Both the position numbers and the translations under genes were made by a program. A stretch of DNA of 21,350 bases. Origin: CAKSQF01 sp963628435. Lineage in GTDB: Bacteria > Bacillota > Clostridia > Oscillospirales > CAG-272. Position 1 is the first letter of the stretch; every line of letters begins with the position of its first letter. Location: positions 1 to 21,350 of the forward strand of contig CAVGEY010000023.1 in assembly GCA_963628435.1 (NCBI GenBank), read 5' to 3'. Shown here piece by piece: positions 6,674 to 13,814 of the stretch. Below the pieces are notes generated by a model. The model saw nothing but the letters and a program-made list of their open reading frames with translations. It ran no database searches and had not been told where the DNA came from.

Positions 6674-7348
6674 TCAATCTCCCGACGGCACATAGGGTGT
6701 GATTGCCGCCGCAACTCCGCTTATCGGCATCGTCTGCAGCCACACCTTACCGGGGCCCGTGAGAATGGTATTGAAAAATCCTTCTCCGCCGAGCAGTTTA
6801 TTTTTAAGTCCGGGGACCTGACGGATTTCCATATTTATCGTTTTGGTGAAAGCCGCGACATTGCCGGTGTCGACAACCAGCTGTTCGCCGTCTTTCAGCT
6901 CATATTCGACAAGTTCTCCGTCAATCTCGGCAAATGCGGTACCGTTTCCGCTCAGGCGCTGCATTATGAATCCCTCACCGCCGAAAAATCCGGTGCTTAA
7001 TTTTTTATTGAAGTGAATCGACAGTTCAACACTCGGTTCGGACGCAAGAAAAGATTTTTTCTGCAGAATAAGCTCATTATCCGGTCTGATTTCGAGCGGA
7101 ATGATTTTGCCGGGGAAGCTCGAGCCGAATGTAATCATGCCCGCGCCGTTTGCGGTATAGACATTCTGGAACATACTCTCGCCCGAAAACATTCTGGAGA
7201 ACATCTTCCCCGCTCCGCCGCCTTTGGTTTCCATCTTCATATTCGGAGACATCCACACCATCGAGCCGCGCTCGGTAATCATCTGTTCGCCGCTTTCAAG
7301 CAGGCAGGTTACTACGGGAAATACGCCGCCTTTGATTTCGTATTTCAT
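6674..7348 (-). CDS. AIM24/TIGR00266 family protein
   Basis: A 224-residue protein of the TIGR00266 (DUF124/AIM24) family, a soluble all-beta fold made of two similar halves. Visible family features are the N-terminal LESGEQMITERGSMVWMSPN, the Gly-rich KGGGAGKMFSRMFSGESMFQ, TFGSSFPGKIIPLEI, and in the second half the GFFGGEGFIMQRLSGNGTAF and LLGGEGFFNTILTGPGKVWL blocks. Bacterial members are cytosolic, and their function is unknown; yeast AIM24 affects mitochondrial inner-membrane organisation, but transferring that role is not justified. AAAAGGAGA precedes the ATG. It is the first gene of a likely two-gene unit with the triple-repeat protein downstream, and it has its own promoter. Confidence 0.93.
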   Translation of the reverse strand: MKYEIKGGVFPVVTCLLESGEQMITERGSMVWMSPNMKMETKGGGAGKMFSRMFSGESMFQNVYTANGAGMITFGSSFPGKIIPLEIRPDNELILQKKSFLASEPSVELSIHFNKKLSTGFFGGEGFIMQRLSGNGTAFAEIDGELVEYELKDGEQLVVDTGNVAAFTKTINMEIRQVPGLKNKLLGGEGFFNTILTGPGKVWLQTMPISGVAAAITPYVPSGD

Positions 7349-7394
7349 CTTAATTCTCCTTTTGATCTGTCATATTATGTGTATGCTGTATCTT

Positions 7395-7422
7395 ATTATA
7401 TCATCTTAATCGCAGATTGCAA
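7395..7422 (-). promoter_or_regulatory. Promoter of the AIM24-family gene
   Basis: Minus strand TTGCAA (7422-7417), a 16-base spacer, TATAAT (7400-7395), with TGA directly before the -10 (extended -10). The weaker -35 is offset by the extended element. Confidence 0.6.
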
Positions 7423-7451
7423 CAAAAAGTTATATTTTTGTTCAACACTTT

Positions 7452-8027
7452 TTATTTTTGGGGAATACGTCTTAAAATCGGGCCGCCGTTTTTCTTTAGC
7501 CAATCGTGAGCAGTGTAATAATCGGGATAAACCCGTAAAAGCTCCTTATAAAAGGCTTTGGAATGGTTCATCTGCTTTCTGTGGCAGAGTTCATGGGCGA
7601 CCACGCTGTCGATTACATCATCGGGCGTCAGCATCAGAAGGCAGTTGAAGCTGAGGTTTCCGTCCGAGGTGCAGCTGCCCCAGAGGGTGCGCTGACATCG
7701 AATCGTGATTTTTCGATAATCGACACCGACAATCGACGCGTAATGCCGGACTTTTTCGGGAATTATGCACGCCGCCTTATCGCAGAGCGTCTTTATCTCG
7801 TCTGCAGTAAGTTTCGGCATACTACGCAGTTCTTTTTCACGCTCATCTATAAGTTTTTGATGTTTTTCTATCCATGCGCTTTTTTCGTCAAGAAAAGCGC
7901 GAATTTCGGCTCCGCTCGTGCGATAAGGCACGCGCACGATTATTTCGGATGATTTAAGCTGTACGGAAAGAGTCTTTCGCTTACTTTTTATTACCGTTAC
8001 AGGATGACCGTTAAATTCATAATTCAT
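7452..8027 (-). CDS. YgjP-type (DUF45/M48-like) zinc metallopeptidase
   Basis: A 191-residue protein of the YgjP-like metallopeptidase family (PF01863). It has the family motif RTLWGSC at 113-119, then VVAHELCHRKQMNHSKAFY at 142-160. H145-E146-x-x-H149 is the zinc-binding, catalytic HExxH motif, and H156 in the NHS element is the likely third ligand. The N-terminal 60 residues (strand-rich, then a charged helix) match the normal layout. There is no signal peptide, so it is cytosolic. The substrate is unknown; related proteins are companions of restriction systems or stand alone. It is the last gene of a three-gene operon, 30 bases behind the helical-repeat protein. AAAGGAA lies upstream of the ATG at 8027; a second ATG three codons in is possible. 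Confidence 0.88.
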   Translation of the reverse strand: MNYEFNGHPVTVIKSKRKTLSVQLKSSEIIVRVPYRTSGAEIRAFLDEKSAWIEKHQKLIDEREKELRSMPKLTADEIKTLCDKAACIIPEKVRHYASIVGVDYRKITIRCQRTLWGSCTSDGNLSFNCLLMLTPDDVIDSVVAHELCHRKQMNHSKAFYKELLRVYPDYYTAHDWLKKNGGPILRRIPQK

Positions 8028-8057
8028 AAAAGTCGATTCCTTTATAAAGTTATCGAT

Positions 8058-8879
8058 TCAGTCGATATCATTATGTTCACCGTTGCCGTTTCCGCCGAAC
8101 TCGCATCCTTCTACATGACCGTGTCCGTAATACCACCGTCCGTAGCGGTAGCCGTAATGAGGGGGACATTTTCTGCAGTCGCCGCAGCATTTGCCCGATT
8201 TTTTGTTTTTCGATTTATCACTTGACAGTTCGGCGCCGACTCCGAACAGCAGGCTGAAAAGTCCGGGATTTTTCGCTTTCGATTCCGCGTTTATATTCGG
8301 TACGCTTATCTTCTCAAACGGATCGTTATACGGGATACCGCTGCGGATAGAGATAGATTTGATGATTTTTTCATCGACATCGTAATTACAGAGTTCGTTC
8401 AGACCGTCTTCGGTAAACTTCGCATCGGTTGACGCGGCAAGTTTATTTATAAAATCATCGTCCGGCATATCGGGCAGCAATGCAATAACATCTTTCTCGG
8501 TAAAGTGAGTCGGCCCCGAAAAAATCTCATTAAGCAGTTTATTCATATTTTCGGGATCATCGTACATACAGGTTATTACGGTATCAAGCTGTTCGCCCGA
8601 CATGCTGTCCTTGAATTTACAGGTCAGCTTTACAAGCGGACTGTTATCTGTCAGCGTACCGTATTCCGCAATTTTGACGATTTCTTCGCCCGTGAAAATC
8701 ACTCCGGCGCAAACGGCCTCATTAAGAATGGCGTCAGCCGACAGTTCGTCACCGTATATTATGCAGTTTGTTACTTCGGACGATTTGCAGTCGCTCCAAT
8801 CGGTCACCGAAGCAAGGCGGCTGTATCTTGTGCTTTCCTGCCAACCATGGTAATGTTCAAAGTATTCCGACCATTTCAT
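8058..8879 (-). CDS. Unrecognised helical-repeat protein with Cys/His-rich tail
   Basis: About 273 residues, starting at ATG 8879 with GGGGGTGG 5 bases upstream; a GTG at 8888 would add three residues. I do not recognise the family. Residues about 45-180 look like degenerate helical repeats of roughly 30-40 residues: FTGEEIVKIAEYG, MSGEQLDTVITCMYD, FTEKDVIALLPDMPDDD and FTEDGLNELCNYDVDEK. Each is an S/T-x-E helix cap followed by hydrophobic positions, suggesting a small alpha-solenoid. A short linker follows, then a basic serine/lysine stretch and a tail from about residue 230 with CCGDCRKCPPHYGYRYG and GHGHVEGCEFGG. That gives five cysteines and several histidines, a plausible metal site, and ends in Gly/Asn/Asp. 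There is no signal peptide. It lies between the SIMPL gene (about 10-18 bases) and the YgjP peptidase (30 bases), so it is translationally close to both. Confidence 0.78.
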   Translation of the reverse strand: MKWSEYFEHYHGWQESTRYSRLASVTDWSDCKSSEVTNCIIYGDELSADAILNEAVCAGVIFTGEEIVKIAEYGTLTDNSPLVKLTCKFKDSMSGEQLDTVITCMYDDPENMNKLLNEIFSGPTHFTEKDVIALLPDMPDDDFINKLAASTDAKFTEDGLNELCNYDVDEKIIKSISIRSGIPYNDPFEKISVPNINAESKAKNPGLFSLLFGVGAELSSDKSKNKKSGKCCGDCRKCPPHYGYRYGRWYYGHGHVEGCEFGGNGNGEHNDID

Positions 8880-8897
8880 TCGGGCCACCCCCGTATT

Positions 8898-9560
8898 TCA
8901 TATCATTTTCCATGTGAAAGTTGCGGTGTCGCTGACATCGATATCATCGGGCTCTATCTCAACGGCGGCGCATCTTGCGAGCATCGGAGAGGCAAGGCTG
9001 TTCTCATCCATATCGTATCGGGTATTCGAAGCGAGATTCGATCCCCCCCAGTTATAGTCAACCGACAGCAGTTCGCCGAGTGCTTTTCCCGAAGCGTCAC
9101 AGAGAATTTCGGCCTTTTGTCTTGCGTTTGCCGCCGCACTGCGGAGCATTTCCTCGTTGATTGCGGTCGGATCTTTGACGGTAAACGAAATCGCAAGCTG
9201 AGGGTGCGCAAGGCAGGAGCCGACAGCCGACAGAGCTTTTGCGAGCCGTTTTGAGTCAAAATCAAACCCGACTTTAAGGTCGTGTTTTACGACATATCCG
9301 TTAAATATCTTTTCGCTTGTGCCGTCCTTTTTGTGTCTGTATTCATAATCGGCATGAATATTGAAATTCGTTGTTTTAACCGCTTTCTTTTCGAATCCGA
9401 CCGATTCCAGAGATTCGCCGAGTTTTTCGATGCTCTCGGATGCTTTATCCATTGCTTTTTCGTAATCGAGATCTCGCGATTCAACCGACATGGACAAGAC
9501 CGTATAATCGGGCGAAGCCGAAACTTTTCCGATTCCCTTAACAGTTATTGTTCCCGACAT
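8898..9560 (-). CDS. SIMPL domain protein (DUF541/YggE-like), cytosolic form
   Basis: A 220-residue protein of the SIMPL/DUF541 family. It opens with TITVKGIGKVSASPDYTVLS, the classical N-terminal signature, then has a helix (EKAMDKASESIEKLGESLES), KTTNFNIHADYEYRH, and the closing half with INEEMLRSAAANARQKAEIL and GKALGELLSVDY. YggE of E. coli is periplasmic and has a signal peptide; this one has none, so it acts in the cytosol, common for Bacillota members. Function is poorly known; relatives are linked to oxidative or envelope stress. I chose ATG 9560 over an upstream start at 9593 because AAAGGAGGT sits directly before 9560 and the conserved domain begins there. First gene of a three-gene operon. 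Confidence 0.9.
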   Translation of the reverse strand: MSGTITVKGIGKVSASPDYTVLSMSVESRDLDYEKAMDKASESIEKLGESLESVGFEKKAVKTTNFNIHADYEYRHKKDGTSEKIFNGYVVKHDLKVGFDFDSKRLAKALSAVGSCLAHPQLAISFTVKDPTAINEEMLRSAAANARQKAEILCDASGKALGELLSVDYNWGGSNLASNTRYDMDENSLASPMLARCAAVEIEPDDIDVSDTATFTWKMI

Positions 9561-9599
9561 AATTTTACCTCCTTTTGAGCATATTTCGCTCACACGATT

Positions 9600-9628
9600 A
9601 TTATACCATCATAAAGTTCAAAATTCAA
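9600..9628 (-). promoter_or_regulatory. Promoter of the SIMPL/helical-repeat/YgjP operon
   Basis: Minus strand TTGAAT (9628-9623), 17-base spacer, TATAAT (9605-9600). The expected start gives a leader of about 33 bases to the ATG at 9560. Confidence 0.7.
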
Positions 9629-9675
9629 GAACAGTCGATAAAGTTATCGAGACACGGCGGTATTTCGGCATACGC

Positions 9676-9706
9676 AAAAGCACCGAACCCTTTTTGGGTT
9701 CGGTGC
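9676..9706 (-). terminator. Terminator of the GH1-GH2 operon
   Basis: A perfect 11-base-pair stem (GCACCGAACCC at 9680-9690 with GGGTTCGGTGC at 9696-9706) with a 5-base loop, followed on the minus strand by TTTT. It lies about 80 bases after the GH2 stop. Confidence 0.85.
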
Positions 9707-9788
9707 GGATTATACCGATTATTTCGGTATTTATGTTTCGGGTTTCACGACTGTACCGTATATAATTCCGCTTTCGTTATTGCGCGGA

Positions 9789-11990
9789 TTATTCTTTTGA
9801 AATTGTTTGGAGCAGACGATTCAGCTGTTTGATGCTTTCGGAATCGGTTCCCGCCTGTTTGAACAGTCCCTCGATTGTCATGCGCTTCATAGCCTGCTGC
9901 ATCATTGCGGCAAGATTGGGATTGTCTTTTACCGCCGTAGCCACGTCTCCGCGTGCCGCCGCGGCTTTATCCATGACTTTTTTGAGAATCGGTCCTGCCT
10001 TAGAATCTGCCATCGCCGCCGCCATATTATCTTTGACCGACCAGAATTTTTCGTTTATCTCTCCGTCAAACCAGTTATTGACCGTCTGACGGTTTTCCAT
10101 TGAGTAAGACCGATTCGGGCTGTCAACTTTATTAACGACTATGCTGTCGGCAATATCGGTCGCGCGAGCCTCAATGGTATGTCTGCCGCCGATTGCGATC
10201 CTGAAGACAAAAATCTTATCCGATTTTTTCGTTTCGACATGCTTTCCGTCGACATAAAGCGCCACTTCGGGCATATTCGAATATACTTTGATTACGGTTT
10301 CGGATTCGGTGCGGTCGACATATCTGCGTCCGCAGATATGCACAAACGGCTCTTTGCTCCAATATGCTTTATAGAGATAATATGCATCCTTCTTGATTTT
10401 ACGATCGAATGTCACAAGGCCCTTTTGATTTTCGCCGTGTTTGCCGCCTTCGTCACGTCCGTCTGCCGCAAAATCAAACATATTCCAGACATGTGTTGCC
10501 CACAGCCACGGGCGCTCTGAAATCATTTTTATCATGTGCTCGTGATAAACGCACTGATAACTTTCGGTATAATCGCCTTTTTCCGGATTTTCACTTTGAT
10601 AAGCGGGGTTTGCGTCGGCGCCGTATTCGGCAAGTCCTATCGGACGATTCGGGAACATCCTATGAAAATTATCGAAAAATTCTTCATTCTGCGAGAGTTC
10701 GCCGAGATACCAGCCGAAATAAAGATTATAGCTGTTAACATCGGGAATGTCGAGAATCGGACTTGTTGTTTCGAGCATAAAAACATTTGCCATGCATGTT
10801 TTGCGCGTGGAATCAAGTCTGTGTGCAAGAGCGTTGAGTTCACGGTGATTTTCAAGGAGGTCATCGTTTACGGCACTCGCCGCGGTAATTTCATTGGAGA
10901 GTCCCCACACGGCAACAGACGGGTGATTGTAGTTCTGAACAATCAGCTCCTCCATCTGAGAGAGGGTGTTTTTTCTGCCGTCATTCATGTGCATTGATAT
11001 ATACGGGATTTCAGCCCAAACGATAATTCCCTTTTCATCGCAGAGGTCATACATAGCCTGCGGATGCTGATAATGTGCCAGACGAAGTGTATTGGCGCCG
11101 ATATCGAGAATCATATCGACATCTTCGGCGATTCTTTCGCGGTCGGCGGCACTGCCGATGTTTTTATGGTCCTGATGAGCCGCAACTCCTCGCAGGGGAT
11201 AGCTGTGTCCGTTCAGGATAAAGCCTTTTCCGGCATCAATCCCGAATTTTCTGCATCCGAAGCGGGCGGAAATTTTATCGCCGCAGTATTCCGCCTCCGC
11301 AGTATAAAGATACGGATCGTTCAGCCCGTCCCAGAGATGTACGGGAGATATGACAAATTCGGCTTTTGCATATCGGTCGACAGAGGGCACGGTACGGCTT
11401 TCGCCGTTTACCGTAACAGTTACATTGCCGTCGCCTGTCTGCCATGTTTCCACAATTACCGTCGCCGATTTTTTATTCAAATCGACATTCGGAGTCACCT
11501 TGATGCCCGGCATTGCGTCTTTTACAAGCTCAAAATGATTTTCGGGCAGAATAATCAGATTCACATCCCGGACAAGCCCGCCGTAAAAGGTAAAATCGGC
11601 TTTCTGCGGATAGACGCGTTTATTATCCGAATTATCCACGGCTACGGTGAGAAGATTTTCTTCGCGCATGAGCTTTGTGATATCAACGCGGAATGCGGAA
11701 TATCCTCCTTCGTGTTCGGCAACAAGTTTGCCGTTCAGATACACTTCGGCAGTCATCGCCGCTCCCTGAAATTCGAGCACAGCGCATTTTCCGCTCATTT
11801 CGTCGGGTTTCGTGAATCGTCTGCAATAGACCGCTCTGCCGCGAAAATAGTCATTGCCTCCGTCCTGTCCGTCAACGGCGTTCCATGTATGCGGGAGCGT
11901 TACGGATTCCCAATCATCCGGGAATGATGACGGCAAATCGGTTGTTTTGCAAAATTTCCATGAATCGTTAAAATTTATTATTTTACGCAT
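9789..11990 (-). CDS. Glycoside hydrolase family 2 (beta-galactosidase/beta-glucuronidase-like)
   Basis: A 733-residue GH2 enzyme without signal peptide, so it acts on imported glycosides. Domains: sugar-binding jelly roll (about 1-150, with LPHTWNAVDGQDGG and YFRGRAVYCRRF), immunoglobulin-like domain (about 155-250), and TIM barrel (about 255-545). The barrel has the GH2 acid/base in VWGLSNEI (E367), the nucleophile in GLAEYGADA (E455), and WNMFDFAADGRDE before its end. Another beta domain covers about 550-620. The last ~95 residues (from NNWFDGEI) form a helical Ala/Met-rich extension outside the catalytic fold, of unknown role. Substrate could be beta-galactoside or beta-glucuronide; the sequence does not settle it. 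The gene begins 3 bases after the GH1 stop, with its AAAGGAAAA ribosome site inside the GH1 coding end. It should be controlled together with GH1 by the AraC regulator. Confidence 0.93.
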   Translation of the reverse strand: MRKIINFNDSWKFCKTTDLPSSFPDDWESVTLPHTWNAVDGQDGGNDYFRGRAVYCRRFTKPDEMSGKCAVLEFQGAAMTAEVYLNGKLVAEHEGGYSAFRVDITKLMREENLLTVAVDNSDNKRVYPQKADFTFYGGLVRDVNLIILPENHFELVKDAMPGIKVTPNVDLNKKSATVIVETWQTGDGNVTVTVNGESRTVPSVDRYAKAEFVISPVHLWDGLNDPYLYTAEAEYCGDKISARFGCRKFGIDAGKGFILNGHSYPLRGVAAHQDHKNIGSAADRERIAEDVDMILDIGANTLRLAHYQHPQAMYDLCDEKGIIVWAEIPYISMHMNDGRKNTLSQMEELIVQNYNHPSVAVWGLSNEITAASAVNDDLLENHRELNALAHRLDSTRKTCMANVFMLETTSPILDIPDVNSYNLYFGWYLGELSQNEEFFDNFHRMFPNRPIGLAEYGADANPAYQSENPEKGDYTESYQCVYHEHMIKMISERPWLWATHVWNMFDFAADGRDEGGKHGENQKGLVTFDRKIKKDAYYLYKAYWSKEPFVHICGRRYVDRTESETVIKVYSNMPEVALYVDGKHVETKKSDKIFVFRIAIGGRHTIEARATDIADSIVVNKVDSPNRSYSMENRQTVNNWFDGEINEKFWSVKDNMAAAMADSKAGPILKKVMDKAAAARGDVATAVKDNPNLAAMMQQAMKRMTIEGLFKQAGTDSESIKQLNRLLQTISKE

Positions 11991-11993
11991 ATT

Positions 11994-13286
11994 TTATTTT
12001 CCTTTCTTATAGCTCCCGAGAAGAGCAAGACTTTCTTTCGGATGACGCGACATATCGGTGCGGTCGACCGAAATCAGTCCGAATCGCATTGAAAAGCCCT
12101 TCTGCCATTCGAAATTATCCATAAGGCTCCAATGCAGATACCCTTTTACGGGTATGCCCTTTTCGATGCATTTTTCCACCGAGCGCATGGCACGGCGGAT
12201 AAATTCGCATCTTTCGGCGTCGTCGTCTGTGGCTATGCCGTTTTCGGTGATAAGTATATCCTTTTTGAAATTTTTTGCCACCCATTCAATCACATGTCCG
12301 AGTGCCTCGGGATAGAATTCATATTCCATTTGCGTGGTTTCGGCGCCTGCGGGTACGCCGACATCGCCCGAACGTGCAACAAGGGTACGTGTATAGTTCT
12401 GCACGCCGAGAAAATCGTCATCGGCGATGAACGGCAGATAATGAGTAAATTCTTCATTGCGGATTTTTTCCGCCTGCTTTTCGCCGCCTTCTATCGGCTG
12501 AACATCGTGCAGCGACAGGGTAAGTCCCACTTTTACCTGCGGAGCGATGCGGCGGATAACATCACGTGCCTTGGTATGAGCCTGCATAATCAGCAGATCG
12601 CCTTTTGCGGTGCGCATTGTCTGAAATCCTTTGGGATCTTTTGTGCCGACTGCTTCGATTTTTTCTTTTCCGGCAAGTGCCATATTTTTGAGCATCGTAT
12701 CAAGATTCATGCCCATCTGCAGATTACCGTCTGCATTATTTTTCTTCTTTTTGCCGCCGTGAAGCATATTTTTCAAATACCGCTTTGCGATGGCGGCGAT
12801 CTGAAGTCCCATATTTGCCTCGTTAATTGTGCAGACATAGCCGAGTTCGTTTCCGAGTTTCGTCATTACATATCCGACATAAGATGCGAAATCGTCGGGT
12901 GTTGTTTCGGCTTCCCAGCCGCCTTTGCGAATAAGCCACACGGGGCTTGAAAAGTGATGCAGAGTTACAATGGGTTCAACGCCGTGTGCGCGGCATGTCC
13001 TGATTATATTGCGGTAATGCTCGATTTCGCCGTCATCAAACTTTCCCTCTTCGGGCTCGATGCGCGCCCATTCGATTGTAAAACGGTAGGCGTTAAGTCC
13101 GGCATCGGCAAGCAGTCCTATATCCTCTTCATAGCGGTGATAATGATCTGCCGCATCGCCCGATTTTTCGAGATAATCCGAATGTTTTATATTTTCGAGT
13201 GCCCAACAATCGCTGTTTGTATTATTGCCCTCAACCTGATGCGCCGCCGTTGCGGCGCCGATGAGAAAATTTCCGGGAATACTCAT
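11994..13286 (-). CDS. Glycoside hydrolase family 1 beta-glucosidase
   Basis: A 430-residue cytosolic GH1 enzyme. The N-terminal signature NFLIGAATAAHQVEGNN binds the non-reducing sugar. TINEAN (153-158) holds the acid/base E156, and ITENGI (346-351) the nucleophile E348. LHWSLMDNFEWQKGFSMRFG gives the aglycone-side block, and NFEW favours non-phosphorylated beta-glucosides over 6-phospho substrates. Residues about 170-230 form a longer, lysine-rich insert (HGGKKKKNNADG and onward) where many GH1 enzymes have a shorter loop. GGAGGG lies 9 bases before the ATG at 13286. It forms an operon with the GH2 gene and lies downstream of a decayed transporter/rhamnosidase segment. Likely role: hydrolysis of imported plant or host beta-glucosides. 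Exact specificity unknown. Confidence 0.93.
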   Translation of the reverse strand: MSIPGNFLIGAATAAHQVEGNNTNSDCWALENIKHSDYLEKSGDAADHYHRYEEDIGLLADAGLNAYRFTIEWARIEPEEGKFDDGEIEHYRNIIRTCRAHGVEPIVTLHHFSSPVWLIRKGGWEAETTPDDFASYVGYVMTKLGNELGYVCTINEANMGLQIAAIAKRYLKNMLHGGKKKKNNADGNLQMGMNLDTMLKNMALAGKEKIEAVGTKDPKGFQTMRTAKGDLLIMQAHTKARDVIRRIAPQVKVGLTLSLHDVQPIEGGEKQAEKIRNEEFTHYLPFIADDDFLGVQNYTRTLVARSGDVGVPAGAETTQMEYEFYPEALGHVIEWVAKNFKKDILITENGIATDDDAERCEFIRRAMRSVEKCIEKGIPVKGYLHWSLMDNFEWQKGFSMRFGLISVDRTDMSRHPKESLALLGSYKKGK

Positions 13287-13307
13287 TTTACACTACCCTC
13301 CATTATT

Positions 13308-13490
13308 TCATATTGAATCGGGTTTAATCTCTCCGCTGTCCGACACAGATTATCGGTTTACAAAAGCCGTAATGCGGCAGGCAGTCTTCGTTACGCTGCC
13401 GTCGCAAATCCGGCCGAGCACCGGCTTATGCGGTGCGATTCCGAGCGGTGATGTCAAATGATCGCATTTAAGGTTAATCGCTTTACCCAT
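13308..13490 (-). pseudogene. Remnant of a GH78 alpha-L-rhamnosidase N-terminus
   Basis: The minus-strand frame from ATG 13490 reads AINLKCDHLTSPLGIAP, then KPVLGRI and KTACRITAFVNR, a stop at 13352-13350, then in the same frame SVSDSGEIKPDSI and a second stop at 13310-13308. Bacterial GH78 enzymes begin in just this way: a short strand, an L-x-C/V-x-(Y/H)-L-x-(N/S)-PLGI block, a proline-leucine segment, then a QTAYRI-like strand and a W/S-DSG strand. The similarity continues across the first stop, which is what a decayed gene should do. Only about 60 of some 900 codons remain; GH1 starts 22 bases later. No gene product is expected. The family assignment is by eye and should be confirmed by a profile search. 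Confidence 0.5.
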
Positions 13491-13570
13491 GCCGCAGAGA
13501 TATCGGAATTTTTGAATGCGAGAAGCCGCCAAATGCCGGGATGATTTGGATTTTTCTCTTTATTTTTCAT
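13454..13570 (-). pseudogene. Short ORF, probably the truncated start of a sugar transporter
   Basis: ATG 13570 follows GGAGG at good spacing and opens a 38-codon ORF (MKNKEKNPNH...IWRLLAFKNSDISAAWV...) that ends at TGA 13456-13454. The AFKNSDISAAW stretch resembles the first cytoplasmic and membrane-entry residues of Clostridial GPH/MFS glycoside transporters (inference, weak). After residue ~29 the sequence loses that character, and the overlapping frame becomes the GH78-like remnant, so a deletion joining the two genes near 13485-13490 is the simplest explanation. It is the first ORF behind the divergent promoter, so it may still be translated as a short peptide. Confidence 0.4.
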
Positions 13571-13634
13571 GGCAATACCTCCGTTAAAGCAAAAATTGTA
13601 CAATCGTCCTCGATTATTTTGTTATTCTATGTGC

Positions 13635-13663
13635 ATTATAACCGATGCTCGGCTATTAGTAAA
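13635..13663 (-). promoter_or_regulatory. Putative promoter of the glycosidase operon
   Basis: Minus strand TATAAT (13640-13635) with a poor -35, TTTACT (13663-13658), at 17-base spacing. A weak -35 is what an activator-dependent promoter would have, fitting the divergent AraC-type regulator. The spacer holds a small dyad (CCGA-GCA-TCGG). Confidence 0.5.
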
Positions 13664-13722
13664 GCAGGAAATTCGTTATTTATACAATTTTTTAGTCCAT
13701 ATTTCGAAAAATAACAAATTTA

Positions 13723-13751
13723 TTGTTTTTTTCACGAATTTATGATATTAT
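13723..13751 (+). promoter_or_regulatory. Promoter of the AraC-type regulator gene
   Basis: TTGTTT at 13723-13728, 17-base spacer, TATTAT at 13746-13751 with TG at 13743-13744 (extended -10). Leader about 55 bases. Confidence 0.5.
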
Positions 13752-13814
13752 ATTAAGTGAAAACGAAACAATTTCAAGCTGTTTTTCGGATAAATTCTGA
13801 AAGTAGGGGCAAAA

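Larger units (their letters stand above)
13571..13814. other. Divergent regulatory region between araC-type gene and glycosidase operon
   Basis: An AT-rich space with no ORF. It contains one promoter for each direction (13635-13663 minus, 13723-13751 plus), separated by about 60 bases. The natural binding place for the AraC-type protein is here, but I cannot point to a convincing pair of direct repeats as its operator. Confidence 0.55.

Noticed and set aside
9731..9815. A minus-strand frame after GH2 reading NNESGIIYGTVVKPET before a stop, suggesting a frameshifted tail
   Set aside because: It has no start codon, is closed by a stop just upstream, and GH2 already ends in a complete helical domain; too short to defend.
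11064..11927. A 287-codon plus-strand ORF opposite the GH2 gene
   Set aside because: Antisense shadow; the minus strand has the complete GH2 domain set, and the plus ORF has no ribosome site or recognisable motif.
13641..13657. Short dyad CCGA-GCA-TCGG as the AraC-type operator
   Set aside because: Four-base arms are too short, and AraC proteins usually bind direct repeats; noted only in the promoter entry.
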